From Lewinella sp. 4G2 (GTDB lineage Bacteria; Bacteroidota; Bacteroidia; Chitinophagales; Saprospiraceae): a DNA stretch of 64,000 nt. The position numbers and the translations under genes were made by a program. A model generated the notes under the pieces. It was not told where the DNA came from. It saw nothing but the letters and a program-made list of their open reading frames with translations, and made no database searches. This document shows, one piece after another, positions 35,144-44,061 of the stretch. The stretch lies in the NCBI RefSeq assembly GCF_001625015.1, contig NZ_LVWJ02000014.1, positions 2,356,001 to 2,420,000 on the forward strand, written 5' to 3'. Positions within the stretch are counted from its first letter, which is position 1. Each line of letters opens with the position of its first letter.

Positions 35144-36988
35144 TTAATTGATAATCAACTTCCGGGTTCGGTAATCACCGTTGTCAAAAGCGAAGCGTAC
35201 GGTGTAGGCACCAGCCGGTAGCCGGCCGAGCCCAAGGTTGATTCTGGTATCCCGACGGCCCAGCAAATTCGTGGAGTCTCCCGCTACCCGCTGGCCCGCA
35301 GCGTTGAAAATAGAGAAGCTGACGCGGCCATCAACGGGAGCATATACCTGAACGGTCGTCGCCGCCGTCGCCGGGTTCGGGAATGGATTTCCGACGGACC
35401 ACTCACCAAGGGCACTCCCCTTCAACCGCGCGGTCTTGACGGGAGAATATTCAAAAGCACCGTCCAAGTCACGTTGCCGTAGGCGGTAGTAGTACAAGGG
35501 GCCAACCGTAACATCCTGATCGCTTAGTTCGTAAGCGCGCACGCCCGACCGATCGGAGCTAGCTGCGGGAACCCAGCCAATGCGGCTAAAGGTTTGACCA
35601 TCCATACTACGCTCGACTTCGAAACCTTCATTATTGGTTTCGTTCGCCGTCTGCCAAGCCAGATCGATTGACTTCTGCTTACCGGTGGCAGTGAAGTCCA
35701 TTAGATCAACCGGTAGGGAAGCCGCACAGCCATTGGCGATTGGAAGGTACACAAAGCCAGGGTAGAGAAGGGTGCGGATATCAGCCTCAGGAACTTCGAA
35801 CCAATCCTTCAGAATGGATCCGTACACATCACGGAAGTCATACTGCATGGGGACGCCGGCATCCTGATCCACCTCAATATCGATGGTGGGGTTGTCGCCC
35901 AGTACGGTACCGCTGACGCAGTTGCCAAAGATGAATTGTGGAGCCGCCGTACCGTGGTCGGTGCCCATACTGTTGTTCTCCTTGATGCGCCGGCCAAACT
36001 CACTGACGGTCATACCCATCACGCGGTCGGCGATGCCCTGGGCTTCGAGGTCATTCTGGAGGGCGGCAATGGATTCGGATAAGTGTTCCAGCAGATTGCC
36101 GTGGTGGCCGGCACTGGAATCGCCACCTTCTACCTGGGTAGCGTGGGTGTCAAAACCATTAAGGGTGGCTACGTAAACCTGAGTCCTGAGGCCACCGCTA
36201 ATCAGCCGGACGATGTTCTGGAACTGGTTTTGTAACTGCCCCTCGGGGTAAGTAGCGGTGGTAGTACCCGCAACGGCGGCGTTGTTGATCACCGTACCGT
36301 ACTCATTCGTTTGCTCGATGGAGATTCGCAGAAACTCCAATTCATCACCGTAGGCATCGTCGGGGATCGGCGTATCACCCCCGGGGGAGAGAAAAGTCAG
36401 GTTGAAGGGGTTCTGAACCGTTTGGCTCAGGTTGGTCACTACCCCCTGGCACGTAGCATTGGCTACGTTACCCATGGAAATGGCCGGAGGATCTGTCTGC
36501 GTAGTGTTCGGGTAACCATCGGGGAAATTGGGAAAGTCCACATCGAGGTGGCGGGCCAGCCAGCCGGTATCCAGTTCGGTTGTTGCGTCCGATCCGGTAC
36601 TCCAGATGTCGGTACTGCGGAAGTGGCTACGATTCTGATTGGGGTAACCCACATCCTGAATGATACTCATCTTTCCCTCATTGAAGAGCTGCTGCATGCC
36701 GCCCATCCGGGAGTGCAAAGACAAACTGGTCGTAAGCGCTTTCAACGGACCAGTAGCCTGGTGGGTAACGGGCCGAACGGCTTGGTAGGCACCCAATTGG
36801 TCAGTAGGAATGAGCGTATTTAATCCGTCGTTTCCGCCGTTAAGCTGGATAAGGATAAGTACCCGGTCCGAATTACGCGGCAACAGGCTGGTAAGGAAGG
36901 AAGACCCCGCCGCCCGTACGCCGGGAAGGCCGGTGAGCAGGGGGAGACTTAGCGCGCCACTGCGGCGCAGGAATTTTCTACGATCCAT
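35144..36988 (-). CDS. DUF1501 family protein with Tat-like signal and type A sorting tail
   Basis: A 614-residue secreted protein. The N-terminus MDRRKFLRRSGALSLPLL looks like a twin-arginine signal. The DUF1501 region (about 35-430) includes RVLILIQLNGGNDGLNTLIP, YPNQNRSHFRSTDIW and SEFGRRIKENNSMGTDHGTA, the last part resembling sulfatase/phosphatase-fold metal sites. A fibronectin-like region and a C-terminal type A sorting domain follow (from about 530, VGNPFPNPATAATTVQVY ... YRTRKLIIN). It is the downstream partner of the DUF1800 gene, 73 bp away, a pair common in Bacteroidota and Planctomycetes. Enzymatic role not established. Confidence 0.88.
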   Translation of the reverse strand: MDRRKFLRRSGALSLPLLTGLPGVRAAGSSFLTSLLPRNSDRVLILIQLNGGNDGLNTLIPTDQLGAYQAVRPVTHQATGPLKALTTSLSLHSRMGGMQQLFNEGKMSIIQDVGYPNQNRSHFRSTDIWSTGSDATTELDTGWLARHLDVDFPNFPDGYPNTTQTDPPAISMGNVANATCQGVVTNLSQTVQNPFNLTFLSPGGDTPIPDDAYGDELEFLRISIEQTNEYGTVINNAAVAGTTTATYPEGQLQNQFQNIVRLISGGLRTQVYVATLNGFDTHATQVEGGDSSAGHHGNLLEHLSESIAALQNDLEAQGIADRVMGMTVSEFGRRIKENNSMGTDHGTAAPQFIFGNCVSGTVLGDNPTIDIEVDQDAGVPMQYDFRDVYGSILKDWFEVPEADIRTLLYPGFVYLPIANGCAASLPVDLMDFTATGKQKSIDLAWQTANETNNEGFEVERSMDGQTFSRIGWVPAASSDRSGVRAYELSDQDVTVGPLYYYRLRQRDLDGAFEYSPVKTARLKGSALGEWSVGNPFPNPATAATTVQVYAPVDGRVSFSIFNAAGQRVAGDSTNLLGRRDTRINLGLGRLPAGAYTVRFAFDNGDYRTRKLIIN

Positions 36989-37061
36989 GATCGGTATATT
37001 TTTGCGAAGGCCACCGTTGCACTAATTGCCGTGCAAGCGGAAGGCAGCTCCGGGATAGTTA

Positions 37062-38750
37062 CTATTGAAGGTGGAATTCAGCCATGCTGAAGAGGGAGCG
37101 GTAGAAGTCCTTGATCTTGTTGCGCAAGGGGTTCACCGTATCCGGATCGAAGGGGCTATCCAGGTAGTTGTTCCACTGAATCGTCCACTCGCCGTCTTCC
37201 TGGCCCTGGAGGAGTTGGTCCTTGAGGGCATCAAATTGGTCGGGGTGCAAGTCTCGCGGTAGGAAGATCTCTATGGACTCCTGCACTACTTCGTTGACGT
37301 CCGCCGGATTACTGAGCGCCTCCATGAAGCCCATCCAGTCGAAGGGGCGTGGGTCGTAGTCGCCGTCATTCGTCTGCGTGTACAGTCCCCCGTAGGTGAA
37401 GCTATTTACCGTGCGGCGCCGTTCCTGCAGCATGGAAGAGCTGATCCAGTTGCGGTAGTAGTTTGGCGTTTGGTAGTAGGCCTTCCAGCCAGCTACGGTG
37501 GGCGGGTAGAGGAAGTCCATGTTTAGGGAGTCCCCTTTCCAGTGGTAAGAGCGGCCGATATTGTAGATCGTCCAGATCTCAGGAGAGTTCTCGTTGCCCA
37601 CGAGGTTAAGACCGAGGTGAGTGTACCCGCCTAATGGCCGGGCAATCGAGAGCATGTACTCGTATGGATTCTTGATGATGGGCCCGCGAACCGCCATGTC
37701 GTAAAAGTGCTCGCTGCTGAAGAGTAGACGAAGCGTTGACTCCATGCTGAAGTCATTATCGATCATGTGTTGAGCGAGGGGCTCAATAACGTCCGCCTCG
37801 ATGGCGTCGGTAATGTCGTAGTACACGAAGAAGCGGTAGATCTCCCGGCACATAGCGCGGGCCGTTTCGGGTTGGTCGAAGATGATGGCGATGAGATCCT
37901 TATACTCATTCTCATCGTTGTTGGGGATGATGGCATTCCCGAACTTCTCGCTCAGTTGCTTGATGTTCTGATTCGGATTATTGGGGTCCGTCTCATCGTC
38001 GTGCCACTCTGCGAAGAAGTAGCTCTCTACGGGGATGTCCTCCTCACTCCACATGCCACGGTTGCGCCAACCGGTCAAAATCCGGGCCGCTACTTTAATG
38101 TCCTGCTCGGTGTAATGGGTGTAATCACCGGGAGCAATCTGGGGACCTTTTTGAATGGTAAATAGCTCCAGGAGTTCCCGGGCGTAATTTTCGTTGGGTT
38201 CCCACTTGTTGGAGTAATCACCGTTCAGGAAACGCAGCATGGCGGGGTGCACGGTGATCTTTTCGATCATCTCCTTGTAGCTGCCGGCGCCAAACTCCCG
38301 GAAGAGTTGGATGTACTGGTACTGCGCGCGCTGCTCACCGACGTCGGACATACCAAAGTGGTTGATCCAGAACATCGCCAGACGCTCCATGATGGTACCG
38401 GGCGCATCGATCAGGTGGTTCCAATACCAACCCCGGAGCGAATTGGAACGGTACGGGCCGACGTCAACGTTAGGGTTACGCGGCGAATTGACCCAAGTCT
38501 GACCCACGGCTACGTAGGGGTCATCGGGGAAGAAGTGATTAACGGGTGGGGCCGGGACGACGGGCGTCGCGAATAGCTTATCCAGGGTAGCGTCGAGGCC
38601 GTCAGCAACGGCATCATTAATCTCTACGGGTTTTGGGCCCATAATGCAGCGGCGTAGTAAATGGGCTGCCTGGGCCTTCTCCCACGGTCCGGTATAGGGG
38701 GACAGACCGGATACGGCAGCCGGTGCAACGGGTGCAGTGGATATAGTCAC
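37062..38750 (-). CDS. DUF1800 domain protein
   Basis: A 562-residue DUF1800 protein. Typical segments are AQAAHLLRRCIMGPKP near the N-terminus, RLAMFWINHFGMSDVGEQ, NENYARELLELFTI and the helix-rich C-terminal half (PPTVAGWKAYYQTPNYYRNW). No clear signal peptide is seen. The start is a GTG (MTISTAPV); no ATG precedes the first family motif. It is the first gene of the DUF1800-DUF1501 operon. Function is unknown; the pair has been noted in surface or polysaccharide contexts. Confidence 0.88.
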   Translation of the reverse strand: MTISTAPVAPAAVSGLSPYTGPWEKAQAAHLLRRCIMGPKPVEINDAVADGLDATLDKLFATPVVPAPPVNHFFPDDPYVAVGQTWVNSPRNPNVDVGPYRSNSLRGWYWNHLIDAPGTIMERLAMFWINHFGMSDVGEQRAQYQYIQLFREFGAGSYKEMIEKITVHPAMLRFLNGDYSNKWEPNENYARELLELFTIQKGPQIAPGDYTHYTEQDIKVAARILTGWRNRGMWSEEDIPVESYFFAEWHDDETDPNNPNQNIKQLSEKFGNAIIPNNDENEYKDLIAIIFDQPETARAMCREIYRFFVYYDITDAIEADVIEPLAQHMIDNDFSMESTLRLLFSSEHFYDMAVRGPIIKNPYEYMLSIARPLGGYTHLGLNLVGNENSPEIWTIYNIGRSYHWKGDSLNMDFLYPPTVAGWKAYYQTPNYYRNWISSSMLQERRRTVNSFTYGGLYTQTNDGDYDPRPFDWMGFMEALSNPADVNEVVQESIEIFLPRDLHPDQFDALKDQLLQGQEDGEWTIQWNNYLDSPFDPDTVNPLRNKIKDFYRSLFSMAEFHLQ

Positions 38751-39007
38751 AATAAAAATTATTTAGTTACAAAAGCAGGTTCCTTCCGCTCGCCGTTGCG
38801 AGCAGTCCAGTCAAGATAGTGATTTACTGTGGGGTTGGTTTACGTAAGCCGACGACAGTTGCCGTGCAAGGCGCTCCGTCGTAATTCGATTCTAAAGATA
38901 AGGCACGCACGGTCAACTGTGCAAGATTTTAACGTCTGCATAGTGCTAGGGTTCCATCACGTGTGCCAAATTCTGTGCCTGGCAAATGTCGCTACGTCCG
39001 GGTTTGG

Positions 39008-40066
39008 CTACAGGACGGAGGCAAACTGCTTCAGGAAGCGAACGTCGTTCTCAAACATCAACCGGATGTCCGTGATGTTGTAGAGCAGCATGGCCTGGCG
39101 TTCGATGCCCATCCCGAAGGCGTAACCGGTGTACTGTTCGGGGTCGATACCGCAGTTGATGAGCACCTGGGGGTCCACCATTCCGCAGCCCAGGATCTCC
39201 AGCCAGCCGGTTCCTTTAGTGATGCGGTAGTCATGCTCTGTTTCGAGGCCCCACCAGATGTCCATCTCGGCGCTCGGCTCGGTGAAGGGGAAGTAGCTGG
39301 GGCGCAAGCGGATTTTCGTCTTGTCCCCGTACATCTCGCGGGCGAAGTGCAGCAGGGTCGCTTTCATGTCGGCAAAGCTGACCTTTTCGGCGATGTATAG
39401 TCCTTCCACCTGGTGGAACTGGGCGTGGCTCCGCGCGCTGATCGTCTCATTACGGTACACCCGGCCGGGGGCAATGATGCGGATGGGTGGCTTTTCGTTT
39501 TCCATCGTCCGGGCCTGTACGGAACTGGTGTGCGTCCGCAGCAGCATGTCCGTATTATTCGGTCCGGAAGGCATTTGCTCACCAACGTAGAAGGTATCCT
39601 GCATATCGCGGGCGGGGTGGTCCTCCGGCGTATTCATGGCGGAGAAGTTGTGCCAGTCGTCCTCTACTTCCGGCCCCTCGGCGACGTTGAACCCAATGCG
39701 GCTGAAAATACTGATGATCCGGCGCATCGTCAGGGCAATCGGGTGGCGGCTGCCCAGGGGCATCGGCTCACCCGGCGCCGTCAGATCCAACCCGGCACCT
39801 GCGTCAGCGCCCGCTGCTTCCTGAATAGCGTCCTGCAGTTGGTCGAATTTTTCCTGCGCTACCTGCTTAGCCTTGTTCACGAGCTGGCCGAACGCACGCT
39901 TCTCCTCATTGGGGATGTTGCGCATCTCGCCCATCAGTGGCTTCAGCGTGTTCTTGGAGCCCAGGTACTTGATGCGGAAAGCTTCCACTTCCTGCGCCGT
40001 CGCGGCCGTCGCGCCATTGATCTCATCGATGATCGCTTCTACGCGACCGAAAACTTCGTTTGCCAT
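39008..40066 (-). CDS. pheS: Phenylalanyl-tRNA synthetase alpha subunit
   Basis: A 352-residue class II synthetase subunit. It has an N-terminal coiled coil with EAFRIKYLGSKN, then the catalytic core with PEVEDDWHNFSAMNTPEDHPARDMQDTF-type motif (in part DHPARDMQDTFYV), RSHAQFHQVEGLYI, PFTEPSAEMDIW and motif 3 GMGIERQAMLLY. The beta subunit is not in the window. Between the coiled coil and the core lies a short linker, AAGADAGAGLDL, which is encoded by a near-exact copy (16 of 17) of the dispersed repeat core at 39795-39811. Confidence 0.96.
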   Translation of the reverse strand: MANEVFGRVEAIIDEINGATAATAQEVEAFRIKYLGSKNTLKPLMGEMRNIPNEEKRAFGQLVNKAKQVAQEKFDQLQDAIQEAAGADAGAGLDLTAPGEPMPLGSRHPIALTMRRIISIFSRIGFNVAEGPEVEDDWHNFSAMNTPEDHPARDMQDTFYVGEQMPSGPNNTDMLLRTHTSSVQARTMENEKPPIRIIAPGRVYRNETISARSHAQFHQVEGLYIAEKVSFADMKATLLHFAREMYGDKTKIRLRPSYFPFTEPSAEMDIWWGLETEHDYRITKGTGWLEILGCGMVDPQVLINCGIDPEQYTGYAFGMGIERQAMLLYNITDIRLMFENDVRFLKQFASVL

Positions 40067-40074
40067 ATCGGCCG

Positions 40075-40082
40075 CAAATATA
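40075..40082 (-). promoter_or_regulatory. -7 box of pheS promoter
   Basis: TATATTTG on the minus strand matches TAnnTTTG exactly, 8 bp before the ATG. No matching -33 TTTG is evident, so the leader would be very short. Confidence 0.35.
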
Positions 40083-40134
40083 GCGCATTCGGTGGCGGCT
40101 TTTAGTGCGTTCGCACCTTGCTAATCCTAGTTTG

Positions 40135-40151
40135 GGCGCTCGCGCGGGTGC
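40135..40151 (-). repeat. Diverged core motif of the dispersed element
   Basis: On the minus strand GCACCCGCGCGAGCGCC, identical to the core of the copy at 4616, in the spacer between pheS and the O-antigen ligase-like gene. Confidence 0.65.
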
Positions 40152-40240
40152 GATGAAATGGGGGGTAAATAAGGGTGAGCGTGGCGCTAGAGGAAACACT
40201 TTAGAGCCTCCCGGTATCCTCTTGCTAACTTGCGCACGCT

Positions 40241-41494
40241 ATGTCGAGAGATCGGATCGAAACCTACCGGATATACCTCTACCTACTCTTCCTGGCCGGT
40301 GCCCTTTTCGGATTGGTGATCTCCCCACCCGTTCTTTCCATCGGGCTAATCGGCATCGTGGTGCTGGGCCTGCTGGACCCACTGAAGGGCCTAAATCCAA
40401 AGTGGCGGGCCGAGATTGGGGAATGGATTAAAAGTCCACTTCCCTTAGCGTTGATCGCCCTCTACGTTCTCCTACTCCTGGGCGGCTGGCAAACGGAAGA
40501 CTGGCCCTACTACCTCGAACGCCTCCGCATCAAGATCCCGCTGCTGAGCCTCCCCTTGATCTGGCCGGGCCTGCCAACGTTGGACCGGAAGACCGGTAAT
40601 TTGATCTTCGGCGGATTCGCTCTCTTCCTGGGCGTCGTCCTGCTGGGGGTATTCGTCAACTACGGATTTCACTTTGCGGAGATCAACGAACTCATCAGCC
40701 AGGGCCGGCCGATGCCGGTGCCGCGGAACCACATCCGATTCAGTTTGCTGGTAGCGATGGGTACGTTCTTCGCATACTACGCAGGACAACGGAAAGCGCT
40801 GGGCTACCAAAAGCGTTGGTGGGGCCTGGCCGGCTTCCTTTTTGTGGGGCTTCATCTCCTGGCCGTCCGCAGTGGGTTGGCGGGGGCGTACGCCGGGGTA
40901 GGGGTACTGATCCTGGCGGAGGGCTGGCGCCGGGGAACCTGGTGGCCCGCCGCCGTCGCCATCGCCGGATTGATCCTGCTGCCCATCGTCGCCTACGTAG
41001 CCGTCCCCAGCTTCCGGACGAAGATGGATTACGTCCGCTACGAACTCCTCCACCGCGACGTCAACGTAGACCAGCATGAGTACAGCGACGAGGGAAGGAT
41101 GACCAGCATTCGCATCGGCTGGGATATTTTTTTAGACCATCCGCAGCTGGGAATTGGCCCCGGTAACCTGCTGCAGGAAACGGACCGCCGCTACACCAAT
41201 ATCGGTCTCGGCCCCAAGGGGAAACGACCCCACAACCAATTCGTCAGCGCCCTGGCCGGTAGCGGCCTTCTTGGTGGAATCATAACACTGGGTAGTTTCT
41301 TGGTACTGGCCCGAATAGGTTTCCGCCGGCGTGATCCGGCATACCTCGCCATTTGGACGGTCTTTTTCCTGAGTTGCCTGGTGGAGAATACGCTTGAGAA
41401 TACGGTAGGGGTATCGGCTTTCGCGTTGATTTTGCTGCTCGTGGGAACCAGAGAGCCACCGGCTACAAATGAGCAACCCGACGCTCATTCCTGA
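40241..41494 (+). CDS. O-antigen ligase/Wzy-like membrane protein
   Basis: A 417-residue polytopic protein with about ten to twelve membrane helices. The large periplasmic loop in the second half carries the Wzy_C/WaaL pattern: DEGRMTSIRIGWDIFLDHPQLGIGPGN-type segment (for example GWDIFLDHPQLGIGPGN) and KRPHNQFVSALAGSGLLGG with the conserved His. It likely ligates or polymerises a surface glycan. It stands alone, convergent with a small monooxygenase-like gene; the glycosyltransferase operon at 4.7-8.7 kb may feed the same pathway. Confidence 0.82.
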   Translation: MSRDRIETYRIYLYLLFLAGALFGLVISPPVLSIGLIGIVVLGLLDPLKGLNPKWRAEIGEWIKSPLPLALIALYVLLLLGGWQTEDWPYYLERLRIKIPLLSLPLIWPGLPTLDRKTGNLIFGGFALFLGVVLLGVFVNYGFHFAEINELISQGRPMPVPRNHIRFSLLVAMGTFFAYYAGQRKALGYQKRWWGLAGFLFVGLHLLAVRSGLAGAYAGVGVLILAEGWRRGTWWPAAVAIAGLILLPIVAYVAVPSFRTKMDYVRYELLHRDVNVDQHEYSDEGRMTSIRIGWDIFLDHPQLGIGPGNLLQETDRRYTNIGLGPKGKRPHNQFVSALAGSGLLGGIITLGSFLVLARIGFRRRDPAYLAIWTVFFLSCLVENTLENTVGVSAFALILLLVGTREPPATNEQPDAHS

Positions 41495-41545
41495 ACGCCG
41501 GGTTGGCAGTAGTTGGCTATCGTCTGTTTGTAGGGATCCGGAACA

Positions 41546-41845
41546 TTATTCCATCCCCATCACCAGGTCCGCTTCCATGACCTCCGGGTCCTTGCGGAAG
41601 TGCTTTTTGATCTTGCCGAAGAATTTTTCGTGTTCCTCGTCGGCGACGTGCTGCTCGAAGTAGCTGTAATTCTCCCAGCATTCCATGGTTGCAAACTTGC
41701 TCGGGTCATCCTTATCGCGGATGAGGTAGAAAAAGAGGCAGCCCACTTTGGCGCGGCTGGCCTTGGCGTGCTTCTTGAAGATGGGGTAGGCTTTGTCGGC
41801 CTTCTTGAGATCGAACTTGGCGATTAGGTAAAGTTGCTTAGACAT
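41546..41845 (-). CDS. ABM-like (antibiotic biosynthesis monooxygenase) family protein
   Basis: A 99-residue dimeric ferredoxin-like fold protein. LYLIAKFDLKKADKAYPIFKK and FATMECWENYSYFEQHVADE match the ABM pattern of a first beta strand, a helix, and a W-x-N/x-H region. The biochemical role cannot be read from sequence; relatives include quinol and heme-handling enzymes. It is flanked upstream by a strong inverted repeat. Confidence 0.75.
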   Translation of the reverse strand: MSKQLYLIAKFDLKKADKAYPIFKKHAKASRAKVGCLFFYLIRDKDDPSKFATMECWENYSYFEQHVADEEHEKFFGKIKKHFRKDPEVMEADLVMGME

Positions 41846-41867
41846 GTTTGGTGCTTTGGTATTTTAG

Positions 41868-41911
41868 TTCTTTGGTGCGGCAATGCGCTCTCCGCACACT
41901 GCACCAAAGAA
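41868..41911. repeat. Inverted repeat with 11-bp perfect arms
   Basis: TTCTTTGGTGC (41868) and GCACCAAAGAA (41901) are exact complements around a 22-nt loop that has its own TGCGG/CCGCA pairing. A further TTTGGTGC lies at 41847-41854. It separates the ABM gene from the upstream 196-residue gene on the minus strand. It could be a terminator or attenuator, but lacks a clean T-run. Confidence 0.6.
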
Positions 41912-41987
41912 TCTGAGCACGCAATTGTTGCTGCCTATGGGTATCCTGCACCAGAAAGTTGGTCCGAATTCAAGAAGTTTGCACCAA

Positions 41988-42578
41988 TTACTCCGGCGGG
42001 TCGAAAAGCCGGAAGGAATCGAAAAATTTATTTGCCGCCTTGTTCGGTCCGGACGATTTGAGGCTGAAGACCTTCAGTTCGTAATACCGGTTACCTGCCA
42101 CGACGGCGAGCGTCCGGGCGGTGGCGCCGTCATTGTTGTAATCGATCCGCCACTGGCGGCCCGGGTAATTGGAGATCGTTTTTTCGGAGGCGTAGACGAG
42201 CGTCCCACCCACGGAGCGAATGGCTTCTTCTTCGGTCGTGGTCAGGAACTCCTGCACCAGTTCCGTACTATCGTGGTGAAGGCTGCCCGCCGGGTAATCG
42301 ACATAGCTAAGGACGTAAATCACGTTCTCCGCCTTGCGCGGGTCCGGCGTTTTAAAGAAATAGGTGTGGAAGGCTTGCTGGCCCAGTTCCGTCTCCAGGC
42401 TATCCACCTGGTGCTCGAACTCCTGGGGGGAGAGGAGTTGAAAACGGCCGTCCGCATTGTTAATTTGGTCCCAGTACCGTGTCTGCTCCCAGGTCGCCTC
42501 GTACTTCTTCGCCGACTGAGCCGTTTGGGCGGGCAGCAAGGTCGGAAGGCACAGTAAGAGAAAGAGGACGTACTTCAT
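41988..42578 (-). CDS. Secreted hypothetical protein
   Basis: A 196-residue protein with a clear signal peptide (MKYVLFLLLCLPTLLPAQ). The mature part has alternating strands and helices, with YPGRQWRIDYNNDGATARTL and RYYELKVFSLKSSGPN near the end, followed by a helix NKAANKFFDSFRLF, a layout seen in periplasmic lipid/ligand-binding folds such as PsbP-like proteins. I do not recognise a named family. It is 57 bp downstream of the TonB-like gene and probably in the same transcript. Confidence 0.7.
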   Translation of the reverse strand: MKYVLFLLLCLPTLLPAQTAQSAKKYEATWEQTRYWDQINNADGRFQLLSPQEFEHQVDSLETELGQQAFHTYFFKTPDPRKAENVIYVLSYVDYPAGSLHHDSTELVQEFLTTTEEEAIRSVGGTLVYASEKTISNYPGRQWRIDYNNDGATARTLAVVAGNRYYELKVFSLKSSGPNKAANKFFDSFRLFDPPE

Positions 42579-42635
42579 ACGAGGAATGACACCAGGTCTG
42601 CAAAAGGGTTGGTTGGTCGGTGATCGCCAGTCTGC

Positions 42636-43748
42636 TTACTCCTCGACGCCGCGGCAAAGGAGGGGCAAAACCTGATCGTACCAATCGATGAGCGCGATCC
42701 TCTTCGCCACCCGGAAGTCTTCGCAGGCGCCACCCAGCAGGTTGTTGTCCATCCGCGTTTGCCCCCGGATGATGCGGAAACGACCATCCTTGGGGAACTG
42801 GGCAATGGCCAGGTCCATTTTAGCCAGGCCGGCGTCGAGCTGATTGGTGTCCTGCACCATTACCTGGGCCTCGTTCATAGCCGCCGCGGCGGAGTTGTAA
42901 TTGGTCACCGTCGACTGGCAGGCGGCGGATTGGGGCGCAAAGACGACGCTGATGTCGTAAGCCGTCGTCACCTTGCGGCCCTGGTACTCGGCGGGCTTCC
43001 ACTGGCGGAAGGAATTGGTAGCGACGTTGATGGCTTCAAACGTAAAGTCAGTACCGAGGTCATTATAGTCGGTAATGTCCTGTACGGTAACGCTACCGTC
43101 CTGCTTGATGAGCAGCTGTACGTCCAATTGACCGATCTGGCAGGAGTCCTCCCCGGAGCTGGGGTAGGAGATGTTCTTATTGAAGTAGTTACCAAAAGTG
43201 CTATCCGCCCCGATAAATTTTGCGGGCTGCTCGAACTCGACGTACACCGTATCCCGGTCCGTCAGCACGTAAGGTTTGGGCGCTTCCAACTTAAAGCGAA
43301 TGGGCAGCGTGTAGCGGTAGCGGACGGGTTTACCATCCTTCATCGCTGGAATCCAGCGGACATTGGAAGCCATCTCCGCCACGGCGCGCAGGGCGCTGAT
43401 ACCGAGGCCACCACCCGGGTCACGCAGAATCCGCGCCTGGGAAATGATACCCTCTTTTTCTACGACAAAGGCGATGACCGCCGTGCCACTAATGTTCTGT
43501 CGACGCGCCTCCTCGGGGTAACCTGCGCGCTGGTTGACGTAATCCAGCACGGCAATGTCCGAACATTCCGTTTTTGCCTGCGCGGTCGTGTCGTAACGCT
43601 CACAGGGGGTAGGGAAACGCGCGGCCGCATCGGCGAAAGAGTAAATGGTCGTATCCCCGAGCGCTGCGGGAGCAAGGGTGTCCGCCGGAGCCTCCTGCGC
43701 AAACAAGAGGCAGGGTAGGGAAGCGAGGAAAAAGAGGATAAATTTCAA
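42636..43748 (-). CDS. Secreted protein with two TonB C-terminal-like domains
   Basis: A protein of about 370 residues. After a signal peptide (KFILFFLASLPCLLFAQ) comes a first TonB_C domain (YPEEARRQNISGTAVIAFVV ... VRWIPAMKDGKPVRYRY) and a second, more diverged one (YNDLGTDFTFEAINVATNSF ... WKPAEYQGRKV), then a helical tail resembling TPR. No inner membrane anchor of the TonB type is seen, so it may act as a periplasmic partner and not as a classical energy transducer. Start: a TTG directly before the signal segment is preferred; the upstream ATG at 43862 would place 38 unlikely residues before it. Confidence 0.72.
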   Translation of the reverse strand: MKFILFFLASLPCLLFAQEAPADTLAPAALGDTTIYSFADAAARFPTPCERYDTTAQAKTECSDIAVLDYVNQRAGYPEEARRQNISGTAVIAFVVEKEGIISQARILRDPGGGLGISALRAVAEMASNVRWIPAMKDGKPVRYRYTLPIRFKLEAPKPYVLTDRDTVYVEFEQPAKFIGADSTFGNYFNKNISYPSSGEDSCQIGQLDVQLLIKQDGSVTVQDITDYNDLGTDFTFEAINVATNSFRQWKPAEYQGRKVTTAYDISVVFAPQSAACQSTVTNYNSAAAAMNEAQVMVQDTNQLDAGLAKMDLAIAQFPKDGRFRIIRGQTRMDNNLLGGACEDFRVAKRIALIDWYDQVLPLLCRGVEE

Positions 43749-44061
43749 ACCGGTAAAATTTGGGGTAAAGCTAAATAGGTACGGCAGCTTGGTGCCGGAG
43801 ATTTTGAAACCATCCGCCCAACGACTTTTGAACGTCCCGTGAACCAAACCAATTTTTGGCATTGATCGGTGGGATTATCGGGTAGCCGCTCGGTGTCTGG
43901 CCAGCGTACACGCACTTATTACGTAGGTGCTAGCCGAAAGGACTCACAAAATTATGTTATTACCCGCTGATTCGGGAAGATTGCCCCTCACCAAAGGTTT
44001 TCCCTAACGTATTGGGTCGCAGAACTGACGTGGTAGTCAGGGTAGAATGCTTACGAATACA

